A stretch of DNA of 64,000 bases from Neostapfia colusana (taxonomy: Eukaryota > Streptophyta > Magnoliopsida > Poales > Poaceae): positions 49,176,057-49,240,056 of the forward strand of contig JASWHV010000008.1 of the NCBI GenBank assembly GCA_030760725.1, read 5' to 3'. Positions 55,701-58,189 of this stretch are shown here, piece after piece. The notes under the pieces are model-generated. The model did not search any database and had not been told where the DNA came from. It worked only from the letters and a program-made list of their open reading frames with translations. The position numbers and the translations under genes are program-made. Positions within the stretch are counted from its first letter, which is position 1; every line of letters begins with the position of its first letter.

Positions 55701-55715
55701 CATGTTAAGAAAAAG
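7353..55715 (+). CDS. RH5: DEAD-box ATP-dependent RNA helicase, RH5-like; exons 1-11, last exon outside window
   Basis: Coding exons: 7353-7761, 7867-7991, 8497-8604, 8835-8915, 12306-12384, 12937-13022, 13101-13225, 13971-14039, 14130-14223, 55375-55539, 55623-55715 (1,434 nt, 478 codons, no stop). The protein has a Lys-rich N-terminal tail (KKEKKTNKDKKRK, nuclear or nucleolar type), then Q motif RPSPIQ, motif I AATGSGKT, Ia PTRELAQQ, Ib TPGR, II DEAD, III SAT, IV VLVFVLYKK, V ATDVASRGLDI and VI HRIGRTGRAG. This is the plant RH5 (yeast Dbp3-like) type, an ATP-dependent RNA unwinder thought to act in pre-rRNA processing. About 30 C-terminal residues after HVKKK are expected downstream. The start has good context (CACCAGCCATGGG). 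Introns 4, 7, 9 and 11 hold TEs; intron 9 is about 41.2 kb. Confidence 0.93.
7867..7991 (+). CDS. RH5: RH5-like exon 2
   Basis: Acceptor GCCAG|GA. Completes motif I (GKT), then KTIAFGVPALMHIR and motif Ia SPTRELAQQ. Donor CAG|GTAAGC. Confidence 0.93.
7992..8496 (+). other. RH5-like intron 2 (505 bp)
   Basis: T-rich intron sequence with GT/AG ends; no element or RNA gene recognised. Confidence 0.7.
8497..8604 (+). CDS. RH5: RH5-like exon 3
   Basis: Acceptor GCCAG|ATC. Encodes the helix and GG-containing segment VCLYGGTSKGPQISALKSGV between motifs Ia and Ib. Donor GTG|GTGAGA. Confidence 0.92.
8835..8915 (+). CDS. RH5: RH5-like exon 4
   Basis: Acceptor TTTCAG|GAT. Encodes DIVIGTPGRMKDLIEMG (motif Ib TPGR) through NEVSFV, just before the DEAD box. 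Donor GTG|GTGAGT. Confidence 0.92.
9539..9717 (+). repeat. 5' LTR of copy A
   Basis: 179 bp, TGTTGG...CCAACA, with a TATA box in GGGGCTATATATACAGCC. Confidence 0.93.
9719..9731 (+). promoter_or_regulatory. Primer binding site of copy A
   Basis: TTGGCATCAGAGC lies next to the 5' LTR; a one-base variant of the usual plant initiator-Met primer site TTGGTATCAGAGC. Confidence 0.7.
10711..11066 (+). pseudogene. Captured NAC-domain transcription factor fragment (copy A)
   Basis: The first part (10711-10790) encodes a NAC subdomain A-like run, FRPTEDELVLHFLRP. After a deletion and frame change near 10,793, the frame continues through a subdomain C-like RRSKPRV...GGDIWKH and subdomain D/E, VVVQWRMVKFCFYMRGELGK, RRSTGWILEEYEITD and EYWVLCRVRKSR. 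The pattern FY-G...RTGW-EY...WVLCRV is diagnostic for the DNA-binding NAC domain of plant transcription factors. Subdomain B is missing. No intron signal interrupts the D/E part, consistent with capture from a spliced transcript. The C-D-E part is open to a TGA after EMKM; it is not expected to make a working factor. Confidence 0.82.
11082..11407 (+). repeat. Tandem covarying hairpin array (copy A)
   Basis: About 11 consecutive stem-loops each have a 10-nt loop near the consensus AAGATGTGAC. Stems differ but stay complementary: TCGAGATG/CATCTCGA, TCGGAATG/CATTCCGA, CAGGATG/CATCCTG, GGGTTG/CAACCC, TTAGGGTGG/CCATCCTAA. The array ends shortly before the polypurine tract and 3' LTR. Confidence 0.88.
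11450..11628 (+). repeat. 3' LTR of copy A
   Basis: 179 bp; no difference from the 5' LTR was seen on base-by-base reading. Confidence 0.93.
12306..12384 (+). CDS. RH5: RH5-like exon 5
   Basis: Acceptor CCCAG|GTT. Encodes VLDEADRMLDLGFEPEV, motif II (Walker B, DEAD). Donor TATG|GTTTGT is a weak GT donor but the frame joins exon 6 correctly. Confidence 0.92.
12385..12936 (+). other. RH5-like intron 5 (552 bp)
   Basis: AT-rich intron; contains a short minus-strand LINE tail (listed separately). Confidence 0.7.
12612..12660 (-). mobile_element. RTE-type LINE 3' tail fragment
   Basis: GACAACAACAACAACCAAGC followed by TTTATCCCAAGCATGTTGGG and GTAGGCTA is the reverse complement of the RTE LINE 3' end, as seen complete at 19,064-19,115. 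Confidence 0.65.
12937..13022 (+). CDS. RH5: RH5-like exon 6
   Basis: Acceptor ATGCAG|CA. Encodes RQMVMFSATWP (motif III SAT) to DPNPIK. Donor AAG|GTATGT. Confidence 0.92.
13101..13225 (+). CDS. RH5: RH5-like exon 7
   Basis: Acceptor TTGTAG|GTA. Encodes VVIGSEDLAANHDVMQIVEV, the linker to the second RecA domain. Donor AAAG|GTAGAT. Confidence 0.92.
13226..13970 (+). other. RH5-like intron 7 (745 bp) with Tourist-like MITE
   Basis: About half the intron is the MITE at 13262-13610; the rest is unremarkable AT-rich sequence. Confidence 0.8.
13262..13610. mobile_element. Tourist-like (PIF/Harbinger) MITE
   Basis: 349 bp with inverted termini GGGTGTGTTTGGTTCAGCTG and GGGTCCCTTTGGTTCAGCTG, flanked by the 3-bp TSD TTA (13259-13261, 13611-13613) preferred by PIF/Harbinger elements. 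No coding capacity. Confidence 0.85.
13971..14039 (+). CDS. RH5: RH5-like exon 8
   Basis: Acceptor TAATAG|CAACAG. Encodes NRVLVFVLYKKEAARVEAML (motif IV). An alternative acceptor 6 bp downstream (CAACAG|A) would keep the frame but drop two residues. Donor AAG|GTAATT. Confidence 0.9.
14130..14223 (+). CDS. RH5: RH5-like exon 9
   Basis: Acceptor TAAAG|GGGG. Encodes GWKAVSVHGDKAQHDRTKAL to CPLM, the HGD region of RecA domain 2. Donor ATG|GTGCGC opens the giant intron. Confidence 0.92.
14224..14970 (+). other. Native intron 9 sequence, nothing recognised
   Basis: AT-rich, no coding potential, no TIR or TSD pair seen. Confidence 0.5.
14976..15164 (+). repeat. 5' LTR of copy B
   Basis: 189 bp, TGTTGG...CCAACA, with TATATATA box; relative to copy A it has GTCTAG added near GTAGGAG and a longer C tract. 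Confidence 0.9.
16460..16819 (+). pseudogene. Captured NAC-domain fragment (copy B), with stops
   Basis: The frame starts with a subdomain B-like ANFYDVMP-stop-DLL, where the invariant Trp of PWDL is TAG. It continues YNLRDLGYFFTLRRQSKPRV and GGGGIWKHS (subdomain C) and, after two further stops in place of the copy A residues Gln-Trp, RMVKFCFYIRGELGKRRSTG and WILEEYEITD to WVLCRVRKSR (D/E). It keeps subdomain B, which copy A lost, but lacks the subdomain A part seen in copy A. Confidence 0.82.
16832..17163 (+). repeat. Tandem covarying hairpin array (copy B)
   Basis: Same organisation as in copy A; the first stem is CTCGAGATG/CATCTCGAG (9 bp), and substitutions between copies fall mostly in loops and spacers. 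Confidence 0.85.
17205..17401 (+). repeat. 3' LTR of copy B
   Basis: 197 bp with a homopolymer run of about 17-19 C (17326-17344) in place of the 7-9 C of the other LTRs. Confidence 0.9.
17407..17856 (+). other. Native intron 9 sequence, nothing recognised
   Basis: Mixed composition, only short chance frames, no repeat borders. Confidence 0.45.
17865..18110. mobile_element. Foldback MITE with about 100-bp terminal inverted repeats
   Basis: 246 bp whose halves are near-complete reverse complements (GGGAACG...AATGCAAAC, CTCTGGTGCAA, CACACGATCT, ACGGTGACT in order on each arm). Flanked by CACCATAA on both sides (17857-17864, 18111-18118), an 8-bp TSD that becomes 9 bp with one mismatch. The TSD length fits hAT (8) or Mutator (9); the long TIR favours a Mutator-type MITE. 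Confidence 0.8.
18188..18462. mobile_element. Stowaway-like (Tc1/mariner) MITE remnant
   Basis: The left end CTACCTCCGTTTCAATTTAT and the inverse of the right end CTCCCAGCATTCCAATATAA resemble the Stowaway CTCCCTCCGTTTC terminus. TA dinucleotides flank both ends. About 275 bp, diverged. Confidence 0.6.
18581..19115 (+). mobile_element. 5'-truncated RTE-type LINE fragment
   Basis: Translation shows the C-terminal tail typical of plant RTE LINEs with several stops: CGHTRRDRI, VGVAPIEKKLVQHGLR, FGHMQRRPPEAL, RGRGRPRLTWEE, LAYDRAAWKVAIH. The 3' end is the family tail GGGATAAAGGCTTGG followed by (TTG)n. A 16-bp TSD GTAAAGGTCCCATTCA lies at 18565-18580 and 19116-19131. It contains a (TA)n microsatellite near 19,029. 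Confidence 0.87.
19431..21696 (-). pseudogene. hAT transposase (BED finger, DUF659, dimerisation domain), degraded
   Basis: Reading leftward from ATG 21696: MDQPAGSQHDDVQQQQQ, an early stop, then a BED-like zinc finger (KYGFWPDL, VQCSLCGK-stop-VHSD, RLKQHL). Next come a DUF659 block MCDGWTDMRRRHLINFLVNC, a MLQNIGNNITPFKKAINQAK segment with RHMRILEAMRQKT, and RQLFVSEDWSRCKLFSMQTG through ASIDLARNKITAF. The C-terminal dimerisation motif reads RELQNLAR...CSASGCECNWSAFKF (about 19,640-19,740), and an acidic tail ends at a stop at 19431. Stops and frame changes make it a pseudogene. The family catalyses cut-and-paste of hAT elements. Confidence 0.85.
21756..21990 (-). repeat. G2 3' LTR, piece 1
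   Basis: Matches 37923-38157 of the right LTR (TGCTGAAGAACAGGG start) with a few substitutions. Confidence 0.9.
21991..22863. mobile_element. 873-bp MITE-like element carrying GC-rich tandem repeats
   Basis: Inverted termini GGGCATGTTTGGCATAGCTC (left) and GGGCGTGTTTGGAATGGCTC (inverse of right) interrupt the G2 LTR between GCTTA and TATAGG; the duplicated target is TA or TTA-like. The outer arms are AT-rich and rich in GGAGCTG/CAGCTCC words; the centre (about 22,255-22,600) is an unrelated GC-rich tandem repeat. No transposase. Confidence 0.78.
22290..22560. repeat. GC-rich tandem repeat, about 82-89 bp period, three units
   Basis: Units begin CTCACGCCCGCTCCGG and contain GCTCGCCCGCCGGTCGCCCT and CGTCCAGACCCCGCCG. 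Located inside the 873-bp MITE. Confidence 0.8.
22864..22934 (-). repeat. G2 3' LTR, piece 2
   Basis: TATAGGGGGGACAGGACC through GGTTGGGGACAATCCCCC, matching 38158-38225 of the right LTR. Confidence 0.88.
22935..24024 (-). repeat. Tat-type 3' LTR (left)
   Basis: TGTCGAAGTGTG...GGTACCGATA; the terminal CA is mutated to TA at 24023-24024. Confidence 0.92.
23651..23965. repeat. G-box/palindrome array in the left Tat LTR
   Basis: About six units of roughly 55 bp alternate a CACGTGG or ACGCGTGG site with a GC-rich palindrome such as CGGACCTCTCCCC...GGGGGAGGTCCG. Four exact CACGTGG G-box cores are present. Confidence 0.8.
24348..27287 (+). CDS. Antisense accessory protein of the Tat element ('putative gypsy-type transposon' domain plus coiled coil), disrupted
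   Basis: A long open frame (24348-25976; a likely start is the ATG at 24514, MASNLLPTRL) has the conserved block of this family: FFVNLLETYGLQLHHLSPNS, FVHFCEMFVG, LFRHFFVLR, RWENWRESWVVV, then a low-complexity Pro/Ala region. A canonical intron (GTAAGT at 25957 to TTTGCAG at 26035) follows, but the downstream frame does not join in phase. The second part (26097-27287) has Glu/Arg/Ala-rich heptads (ERKALAGERERLLSWQQRAR, REHAVAERERAAAAEEEK), a clear coiled coil, broken by in-frame stops at 26637 and 26988. The function of such proteins is unknown. Confidence 0.75.
27288..28565. other. Tat non-coding spacer with a second G-box/palindrome array
   Basis: Lies between the accessory ORF and integrase remnants. 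Positions 27530-27775 repeat the LTR-like pattern (CACGTGG sites with GGAGGTCCGG palindromes, four units). 27,880-28,200 is AT-rich; 28,200-28,560 contains only degraded sequence. Confidence 0.6.
28566..28877 (-). pseudogene. Tat integrase N-terminal (zinc-binding) remnant
   Basis: Minus-strand frame with AKRHMVVEGDLYRRGANHIL and GECGSHSSSRTLVGKAFRHG, typical of the HHCC region of gypsy integrases. The DDE core that should follow is absent. Confidence 0.8.
29081..29329 (-). pseudogene. Tat archaeal-type RNase H remnant
   Basis: Minus-strand MMFVDGSLRKQGADASVLFL and YVARFNSKATNNIAKY match the second RNase H domain typical of Tat-lineage gypsy elements; frame lost afterwards. Confidence 0.75.
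29400..30182. other. Degraded Tat pol region, RT core missing
   Basis: RT should lie here between protease and RNase H, but no RT motif (VDD box, FxxxDLRSGY) is visible in any minus frame; apparently deleted. Confidence 0.5.
30183..31063 (-). pseudogene. Tat aspartic protease and connector remnant
   Basis: The minus strand has GTPISFDDTD followed by HVLVDGGAGLNLIS, where the protease triad appears as D-G-G. It then continues FGAPDSYRTEYILFDV and MIGRPALYRFMAVAHYGYLV, the conserved protease-RT connector. Confidence 0.8.
31064..32300 (-). pseudogene. Tat gag remnant
   Basis: The minus strand encodes Ala/Pro/Gln-rich gag N-terminal sequence (APTPAMQAPSSVRP and a diverged second copy MQAPTSVRFSVALG), then an Arg-rich segment. 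The two copies (around 31,400-31,520 and 32,010-32,130) suggest an internal duplication of several hundred bases. Frames are broken. Confidence 0.6.
32284..32303 (-). promoter_or_regulatory. Tat primer binding site
   Basis: Inverted sequence TTTGGCGCGCCAGGTAGGGG directly next to the right LTR. Confidence 0.7.
32304..33400 (-). repeat. Tat-type 5' LTR (right)
   Basis: 1,097 bp, TGTCGAAGTG...GGTACCGACA, about 98% like the left LTR by eye; it carries the same G-box/palindrome array (33028-33338). Confidence 0.92.
33401..33615 (-). repeat. G2 3' LTR, piece 3
   Basis: CCCCCAAACCGATTAGGACT to GCATCCACAACA, matching the right end of the 37923-38434 LTR. The polypurine tract TTTCCCTCCC (inverted) follows at 33616. 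Confidence 0.9.
33616..34906 (-). pseudogene. G2 integrase and chromodomain
   Basis: Reading leftward: zinc-binding LLAKAHDGGHEGIQKTVHRL, core DFIEGFPKVGGKSVILTVVD, RFSKYAHFIPL, SDRDTVFTS, SSAFHPQSDGHSEVVN (catalytic residues visible), then a C-terminal chromodomain-like VWEVLVKWARHSEADSSWEQ with FKLEDELFVG. The chromodomain places G2 among the chromoviruses, which target histone-marked chromatin. Frameshifts occur near 34,640 and 33,900. Confidence 0.88.
34944..36131 (-). CDS. G2 reverse transcriptase-RNase H (395-codon open frame)
   Basis: MVRKTDGTWRFCIDYHELNA, then FFTKLDLRSGYFQVR and the catalytic box VLVFFDDILMYS (F-x-DD, normal for Ty3/gypsy). RNase H begins at FIVDCDASGAGFGAVL and continues IRTDHFSLKYILDQRL. 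The frame is uninterrupted here, separated from the upstream pol segment by a stop at about 36,139 (TAG in a position usually coding Trp/Gln). Confidence 0.9.
   Translation of the reverse strand: MVRKTDGTWRFCIDYHELNARTLKDKLPIPVVDELLDELRGARFFTKLDLRSGYFQVRMHPDDIEKTAFRTHRGHYEFLVMSFSLTNAPSTLQSLMNDVLDPYIRKFVLVFFDDILMYSRSWVEHLQHVKRVFQTLRAHKLFLKKSKCFFGQETVSYLGHIISAHDVAMDPTKVEAVERWPTPRSLRALRGFLGLTGYYRKFIAGYGAVAAPLTALLKREAFRWTDDAQDTFSQLKQALMTAPLVQMSDFDKRFIVDCDASGAGFGAVLHQGDGAIAFFSRAVAAHHHKLPTYERELIGLVKVVHHWRPYLWGRPFTIRTDHFSLKYILDQRLTTIPQHAWVSKLFGYDLQVEYRPGRLIGAADALSRRDEEDIAIHAISAPVFPLFDSLRAETC
36141..37892 (-). pseudogene. G2 gag and protease
   Basis: Starts MSGPVDDSGTFTLQDLGNMM at 37892, frameshifts near 37,740, and continues as gag (NFPKFDGETDPLPWLTKCET, then FADFVNMRFGPPLRSFDLAE), zinc knuckle CYHCPERYTPDHKC and protease LVDTGSTHTF. 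A further stop at 36637 precedes the connector LDGFDLVLGVQWL. Nearly complete but with at least three disruptions. Confidence 0.87.
37923..38434 (-). repeat. G2 5' LTR (right)
   Basis: 512 bp, TGCTGAAG...CCACAACA on the plus strand. The inverted primer-site-like TTGGTATCCAGAGAC abuts its left side (37906-37920). Confidence 0.92.
38440..38969 (-). other. hAT 5' leader/right end
   Basis: The part of the hAT to the right of G2. GC-rich with a run of about 12 G near 38,730, then repeated GACGCCTAGGC/GACGTCCTGG-type words and an AT-rich tip TTTTAATCACGG. No coding frame with recognisable content. Confidence 0.55.
38978..39281. repeat. Flank of hAT with about 44-bp tandem repeat (39112-39256)
   Basis: Three imperfect units of CACTAGTGCTGTCATTAGAC / TTCATTACTGCTGTTATTAG; otherwise featureless intron sequence. 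Confidence 0.65.
39287..39673 (+). repeat. G1 5' LTR
   Basis: 387 bp; contains a tandemly repeated ATCCAAGGATCGGGTGCAAC not doubled in the 3' LTR. Confidence 0.9.
39940..40181 (+). pseudogene. G1 gag, 5' part
   Basis: DFPMFDGKTDPLAFINRCES and FYQQRIAEEEQVWM, with an in-frame stop after EAGA, up to the Copia-2 insertion site (TSD TTCCA). Confidence 0.85.
40182..40579 (+). repeat. Copia-2 5' LTR
   Basis: 398 bp, about 70 bp longer than the 3' LTR because of extra copies of a TTAGTCCTTGTTAGGACAAC-type repeat. Confidence 0.92.
40810..41700 (+). pseudogene. Copia-2 gag (UBN2-like) with zinc knuckle region
   Basis: Frame from 40810 contains LIKTNYVEWGTVMRIWLQVR and ALIAAVPPEMQFSLSNKRTA, the UBN2-type copia gag, then stop at 41242; the remainder continues in other frames to a CHNCVKLGH knuckle (about 41,660-41,690). 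Confidence 0.85.
41750..42785 (+). pseudogene. Copia-2 protease and integrase
   Basis: Protease site is WCFDTDAIHHMTG, with D-T-D instead of D-S/T-G, so catalysis is doubtful. After a deletion of much of the pre-integrase region, an open frame 42033-42785 holds the integrase: Cys pair CDVCVV, first Asp VHGDLCGP, second Asp RIDNGGEF, Glu in QNGIVERRN. Confidence 0.87.
42786..44743 (+). pseudogene. Copia-2 reverse transcriptase and RNase H
   Basis: RT pieces: FKLKRDEAVAIVKHKAHLVA and GIDFDDAFTPVARM, then (after a deletion of the KxAFLNG region) GKVLRLRKALYGLRQAPRAW, catalytic box VHVDDLVIT, RNase H YNDNYHVGD and LELRVDNKSALALANNPVFH. Stops at 43,174, 43,512 and 43,738 and frame changes. Confidence 0.85.
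44752..45080 (+). repeat. Copia-2 3' LTR
   Basis: 329 bp, TGATGGAATAAGTC...TACTAACA. Confidence 0.92.
45086..45860 (+). pseudogene. G1 gag 3' part and protease start
   Basis: Continues G1 after Copia-2: AWRRTGSVVEYEDRFEALLP and QLFTAGLQPSLSPDV (retrotransposon gag), then QVCVYIDDIALLALLGSRST, a protease site in which the expected D-S/T-G is lost. Confidence 0.83.
45861..46291. mobile_element. CCTAGGCG-rich insertion in G1, unidentified small element
   Basis: About 430 bp of foreign sequence starting TGTTTAAAAAAGCGG and ending GCGGCCTAGGCG, with an AT-rich middle. Edges repeat GCGCCTAGGC in both orientations. About 20 gag-pol residues expected at the site are missing, so insertion came with a small deletion. 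Similar edge words occur at the hAT borders; no clear TSD. Confidence 0.5.
46276..46744 (+). repeat. 469-bp direct duplication, copy 1 (G1 pol)
   Basis: Identical base for base to 51524-51992. Comprises the last 16 bp of the CCTAGGCG insertion plus G1 connector and start of RT (DMVLGTQWLASLGPILWDFG, with stops further on). Confidence 0.95.
46745..47779 (+). pseudogene. Copia-1 RT/RNase H, transplanted partial copy
   Basis: Starts mid-RT (LYCSQPAGFVDPAHPDMVYK), catalytic box LLYVDDIVLT, RNase H YTDADWAGCPDTRRSTSGF to KGLPSSLF. It is the duplicate of 60967-62001 and lacks everything upstream. Confidence 0.92.
47780..47946 (+). repeat. Copia-1 3' LTR, transplanted copy
   Basis: 167 bp, matches 62002-62168 without visible differences; followed by the source TSD ACAAT. 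Confidence 0.92.
47947..48044 (+). repeat. Copy of RH5-like intron 11 sequence
   Basis: TSD base plus 93 bp identical to 62174-62266, i.e. helicase intron sequence downstream of Copia-1, now inside G1. Confidence 0.85.
48045..49045 (-). mobile_element. Gypsy deletion derivative (transplanted copy)
   Basis: The minus strand has a degraded gag (ARFTEFVNIRFGPPL), zinc knuckle CYHCPKKFTGDHKC, then directly the end of a chromodomain (LLELETQLADELFVGEEGN), polypurine AGGAGGGAAA and an LTR 48388 to 48045 (TGTTATGG...ATATCA inverted). Protease, RT, RNase H and integrase are all missing. The right side is cut by the next element. Same as 62267-63267. Confidence 0.82.
49046..49460 (-). mobile_element. 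Inverted fragment of a Copia-1 relative (LTR and RNase H end)
   Basis: Minus-strand frame 49443-49237 encodes MYLSTNPVQHQRTKHVEIDL to LPSSLFSEFRSSLNNCSG, about 90% like Copia-1, followed by a diverged LTR (to 49046). Copia-3 interrupts it at 49,461. Confidence 0.85.
49461..51505 (-). mobile_element. Copia-3 (Copia-2 family), inverted and truncated
   Basis: LTR 49461-49859 (TGTTAGTATC...TTCCTTCA on plus), inverted polypurine tract, then RNase H (50485-49868), RT parts (50700-51260: FKLKRDEVGAIVKHKARLVA, MDVKSAFLNGDLKEVYVHQP, GVYVDDLVITGTK) and sequence equivalent to the RT start. It ends at about 51,500 at the block junction, so its gag, integrase and other LTR are absent here. Confidence 0.9.
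49868..51260 (-). pseudogene. Copia-3 RT-RNase H
   Basis: Better preserved than Copia-2: RT frame 51260-50700 contains the complete AFLNG to YVDD region; RNase H is in another frame (CEAEYIAASTASTQTLWLVQ, RVDNKSALALAKNPVFHERS). A stop at the junction near 50,700 and a frameshift near 50,480 inactivate it. Confidence 0.88.
51524..51992 (+). repeat. 469-bp direct duplication, copy 2 (G1 pol)
   Basis: Identical to 46276-46744. The preceding bases repeat AAGCGGCC (51511-51518 and 51526-51533), a microhomology at the right junction. Confidence 0.95.
51993..52904 (+). pseudogene. G1 reverse transcriptase-RNase H
   Basis: Open from 51993: TVKDAYLIPVVDELLDELHG, FFSKLDLRSDYHQVRM, catalytic box VLVFFNDILIY where the first Asp of the DD pair is Asn, then RNase H FVVECDASTHGFDAVL. 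The frame ends at a stop at 52902 in the position before TDHFSLKFLL. The D-to-N change alone should abolish activity. Confidence 0.88.
52905..54525 (+). pseudogene. G1 integrase and chromodomain
   Basis: HDDGHEGVQRTLHRLRRYFF (zinc region), CATCQRYK, DIGLDFIAALPRVGGKSIIL, VVDRFSKYCHIIAIAHPYTA across several frames with stops (53,365, 53,750). A C-terminal chromodomain LLVHWKGE...DSFINRYPGFQLEDTML ends before the polypurine tract and 3' LTR. Confidence 0.85.
54526..54888 (+). repeat. G1 3' LTR
   Basis: 363 bp, TGTCCTGTGGGG...CACCCTTGACA. Confidence 0.9.
54894..55374 (+). other. Native 3' end of intron 9
   Basis: AT-rich, with a pyrimidine-rich run before the acceptor CTCGCAG at 55374. Nothing else seen. 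Confidence 0.6.
55375..55539 (+). CDS. RH5: RH5-like exon 10
   Basis: Encodes motif V IATDVASRGLDIP, then VVINYSYPLTTEDYVHRIGR and motif VI TGRAG. Donor AAG|GTAAAC. Confidence 0.93.
55623..55715 (+). CDS. RH5: RH5-like exon 11
   Basis: Acceptor TTACAG|GGA. Encodes GLAGELVNVLREAGQVVPPA to THVKKK. Donor AAG|GTTCGT is weak; the remaining C-terminal codons are not found in the following 8.3 kb. Confidence 0.9.
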
Positions 55716-55967
55716 GTTCGTGGCCCAGATTTGATATTTAAAGTTAGTCTTTTGTTCAATGCTAATTGTTTAGGTATCCACGTGTAGCAATGTTTATACT
55801 CCCAGAGTATACATCCGTAAGATATCAGTTTGGAGAATTAACCGTCATCTCTAGCCATGAACATTTATGTTTATTGCAAATAATGTAAAAATGTGCATTT
55901 TTACATTTTAAAAGAAGTATCGGAGATTCAATAGATACAAAATAATAGGAAAAAGGAAACACACAAT

Positions 55968-56134
55968 TGTTAGACACTGTAATTAAGTGTGTGTCACAGA
56001 GGCATATTAGTCATTAGAGAGGGATTAGCGTTAGGGATAGTTTAGTCCTTTTTCCCTCCTAATCCCTCTATATAATCAGACCTGTACCCAACATTATTGG
56101 ATCATCTAATACAACTATCATTAACCCTCTATTA
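55968..56134 (+). repeat. Copia-1 5' LTR
   Basis: 167 bp; TATATAAT box near 56,070. Confidence 0.92.
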
Positions 56135-56183
56135 TGGTATCAGAGCTAGGAATAATTAGGATTAGGGCTAAACCCTAACCCTA

Positions 56184-57040
56184 ATGGCTCAGCAGCCGCC
56201 GCCGCAGCCCTGGCCTCACGCCGCCGCAGCCCTTGTCCGTGCGCCACCGCCACCCCTGGTGCGCCGCCCGTCGCCGGAGCCGCCGCCAGTGCGCCGCTCG
56301 CCGCCGAAGCCGCCGAATGGGGGCCGCCGCCTCCTGGAGGGGCCGCCGCCACCCCAGCCTCCGCCGTGCCCTGGGCCGCCGCCACCACCCCATCCGGATT
56401 CGGGGCCGCCGCGCCCTGGATCGGGGCGGCTCCACCCGGATTCGGGCCGCCCCCACCCGGATGGGGCCCGCGTGCGCACGGGGGGGGGGACCTCCTCTGG
56501 GGGGCCGCCGCCGCCTGGTCCGTCAATTCTGGAGGCGCTGCCGCCTCTGGAGGGGCCGCAGCCCCCTGGCCTCTCGCTGCTGGAGGCGCTGCCGCCTCTG
56601 GAGGGGCTGCCGCCCCCTGGAGCGCTCGACCACCCGTCTTGCCGGTCCCTAGAGGTGCTGCCGCCCCCTCTTTCTCTCTGAAAACCGGTCCGGCTGCTGG
56701 TGGACCCCTCGTAGGTACCACCGGCAACCCCGCCACCGCTGTCACTTTCATGGCAGGTACTTCCGTGCTACGGGACTCGACCGGCCTTGACATTGACGGG
56801 AGCACCACGGCTGTCCTGTCGATTCCGTTCCCAGCCGTCGGTGCTGCTGCTGAGAACACAACCTCTTCCTATGGCACCGACACTGCGGATACCTCTGACA
56901 TCGCCGCAGCATTGGCTGCCTCTCGCGAGCGCGAGCGGGCACTCGCTCTTACCCTAGAGTAGGAGCGTGCCTCCGTGGCATCGCTATCCCACTAGCTCGA
57001 GGAGAGTGCTCGTCGATCGACGAGTGCTGCCCAAGAGCCT
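56184..57040 (+). other. Copia-1 Pro/Ala/Gly-rich leader and gag N-terminus
   Basis: GC-rich (CCGCCG) sequence, open in several frames on both strands; a frame ending AALAASRERERALALTLE suggests a helical gag N-terminal part with stops at 56,960 and 56,992. Confidence 0.5.
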
Positions 57041-57073
57041 CCCTCGGACGCTGGTACGTACTCGGCTTCACTT

Positions 57074-57688
57074 GTGGCCGATTTTCATGCGCATGCCGTA
57101 GGGATTCAGTACATCCGGACGCTCGTGCCGGTTGTTCTCAACTCCGAGTCCACCTCATATGCCCGGTGGCGTGATATGGTGCTCCTCACGCTGAGGCGCT
57201 ACTGGCTCGACGACCACGTCCTCCAGGACGAGTCTTCAGTACAGGTGTCCTGGATCAGCATGGACAGCCTGGTACTATCCTGGATTCTTGGCTTCCTGAT
57301 AGAGGAGCTACAGGACATCGTCAGACAGCGCGGTGGCGGCACTGCTCGACAGGCCTGGCTAGTCCTTGAGCAGCGGTTTCTAGGGAACCGCGTGACTCGA
57401 GCCCTCCACATTAGCACTCGGTTCCAGAACACCGTCCAGGGTGATCGTTCTATCTCCACCTACTGTCGGGAGATGAAGGGCATGGCGGATGCCCTACATG
57501 ACCTTGGTGAGCCGGTCATCGATAGCGCTCTTGTTCTTCGGGTCCTTCAGGGCCTGAATGAGCGCTATTGTCACCTACGGACGTGGCTACTCCGACTGGA
57601 GCCACTACCTAGCTTCGAGAAGGTATGGTCTGATCTTGAACTTGAGATCACTGCAGGAGGGGGTCTACTGGCTTCGGATCTGCCATAG
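57074..57688 (+). CDS. Copia-1 gag core
   Basis: 204 codons: SESTSYARWRDMVLLTLRRY, DDHVL, ILGFLIEELQDIVRQRGGGT, RQAWLVLEQRFLGN, RVLQGLNERYCHLRTWLLRL, the retrotransposon copia-type gag. No zinc knuckle is evident before the protease. Confidence 0.85.
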   Translation: MADFHAHAVGIQYIRTLVPVVLNSESTSYARWRDMVLLTLRRYWLDDHVLQDESSVQVSWISMDSLVLSWILGFLIEELQDIVRQRGGGTARQAWLVLEQRFLGNRVTRALHISTRFQNTVQGDRSISTYCREMKGMADALHDLGEPVIDSALVLRVLQGLNERYCHLRTWLLRLEPLPSFEKVWSDLELEITAGGGLLASDLP

Positions 57689-58189
57689 CCTTCTATGGCT
57701 CTGGGCAGTCCCCTCGTCCACCCTTACCAGCTGCTGGTGGACCACCGTCACGACCACCTTCTACTCCTACCAGTACAGGAGGTGGAAACCATCGTCGCCG
57801 AGGAAAGAACGGTGGCCGTGGTGGTAGCAGTGCTCCCACACCCACGACTTTGACTACTGGTGATAGTGGTGGTACCGACCAGGGAGGCGCACCCTGGCCC
57901 ACACCCTACAACCCGTGTACTGGGCCGTCCCCGGGTTCTCAGCCTCCATGACCACCACGTCCCCAACCGGCGTTCGCGGCTACCCCGGGCTACAGTGGAC
58001 CAACCCATAGTGCTGGTGGGCCTGGATACTCTTCTGGCGGACAGTCAGCCGGATCTACGGAGGCACTGACTATCCTGTTGGGAACTCGGAGCCATCGGCA
58101 CCTCTCCTGAAGCCACCATCGACGTGGGATCGACAGTCGCTTGCTTCCTCCTTCAGCACCATGCACCTTACTCCACCCGGTGCCGACTG

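Noticed and set aside
7353..55715. Helicase as a pseudogene because of the many insertions
   Set aside because: All insertions are in introns; all 11 exons join in frame, with every motif and GT/AG site intact.
56146..56859. Minus-strand frame of 237 codons (Pro/Ala/Gly-rich) opposite Copia-1 gag
   Set aside because: Mirror of CCGCCG composition; low complexity only.
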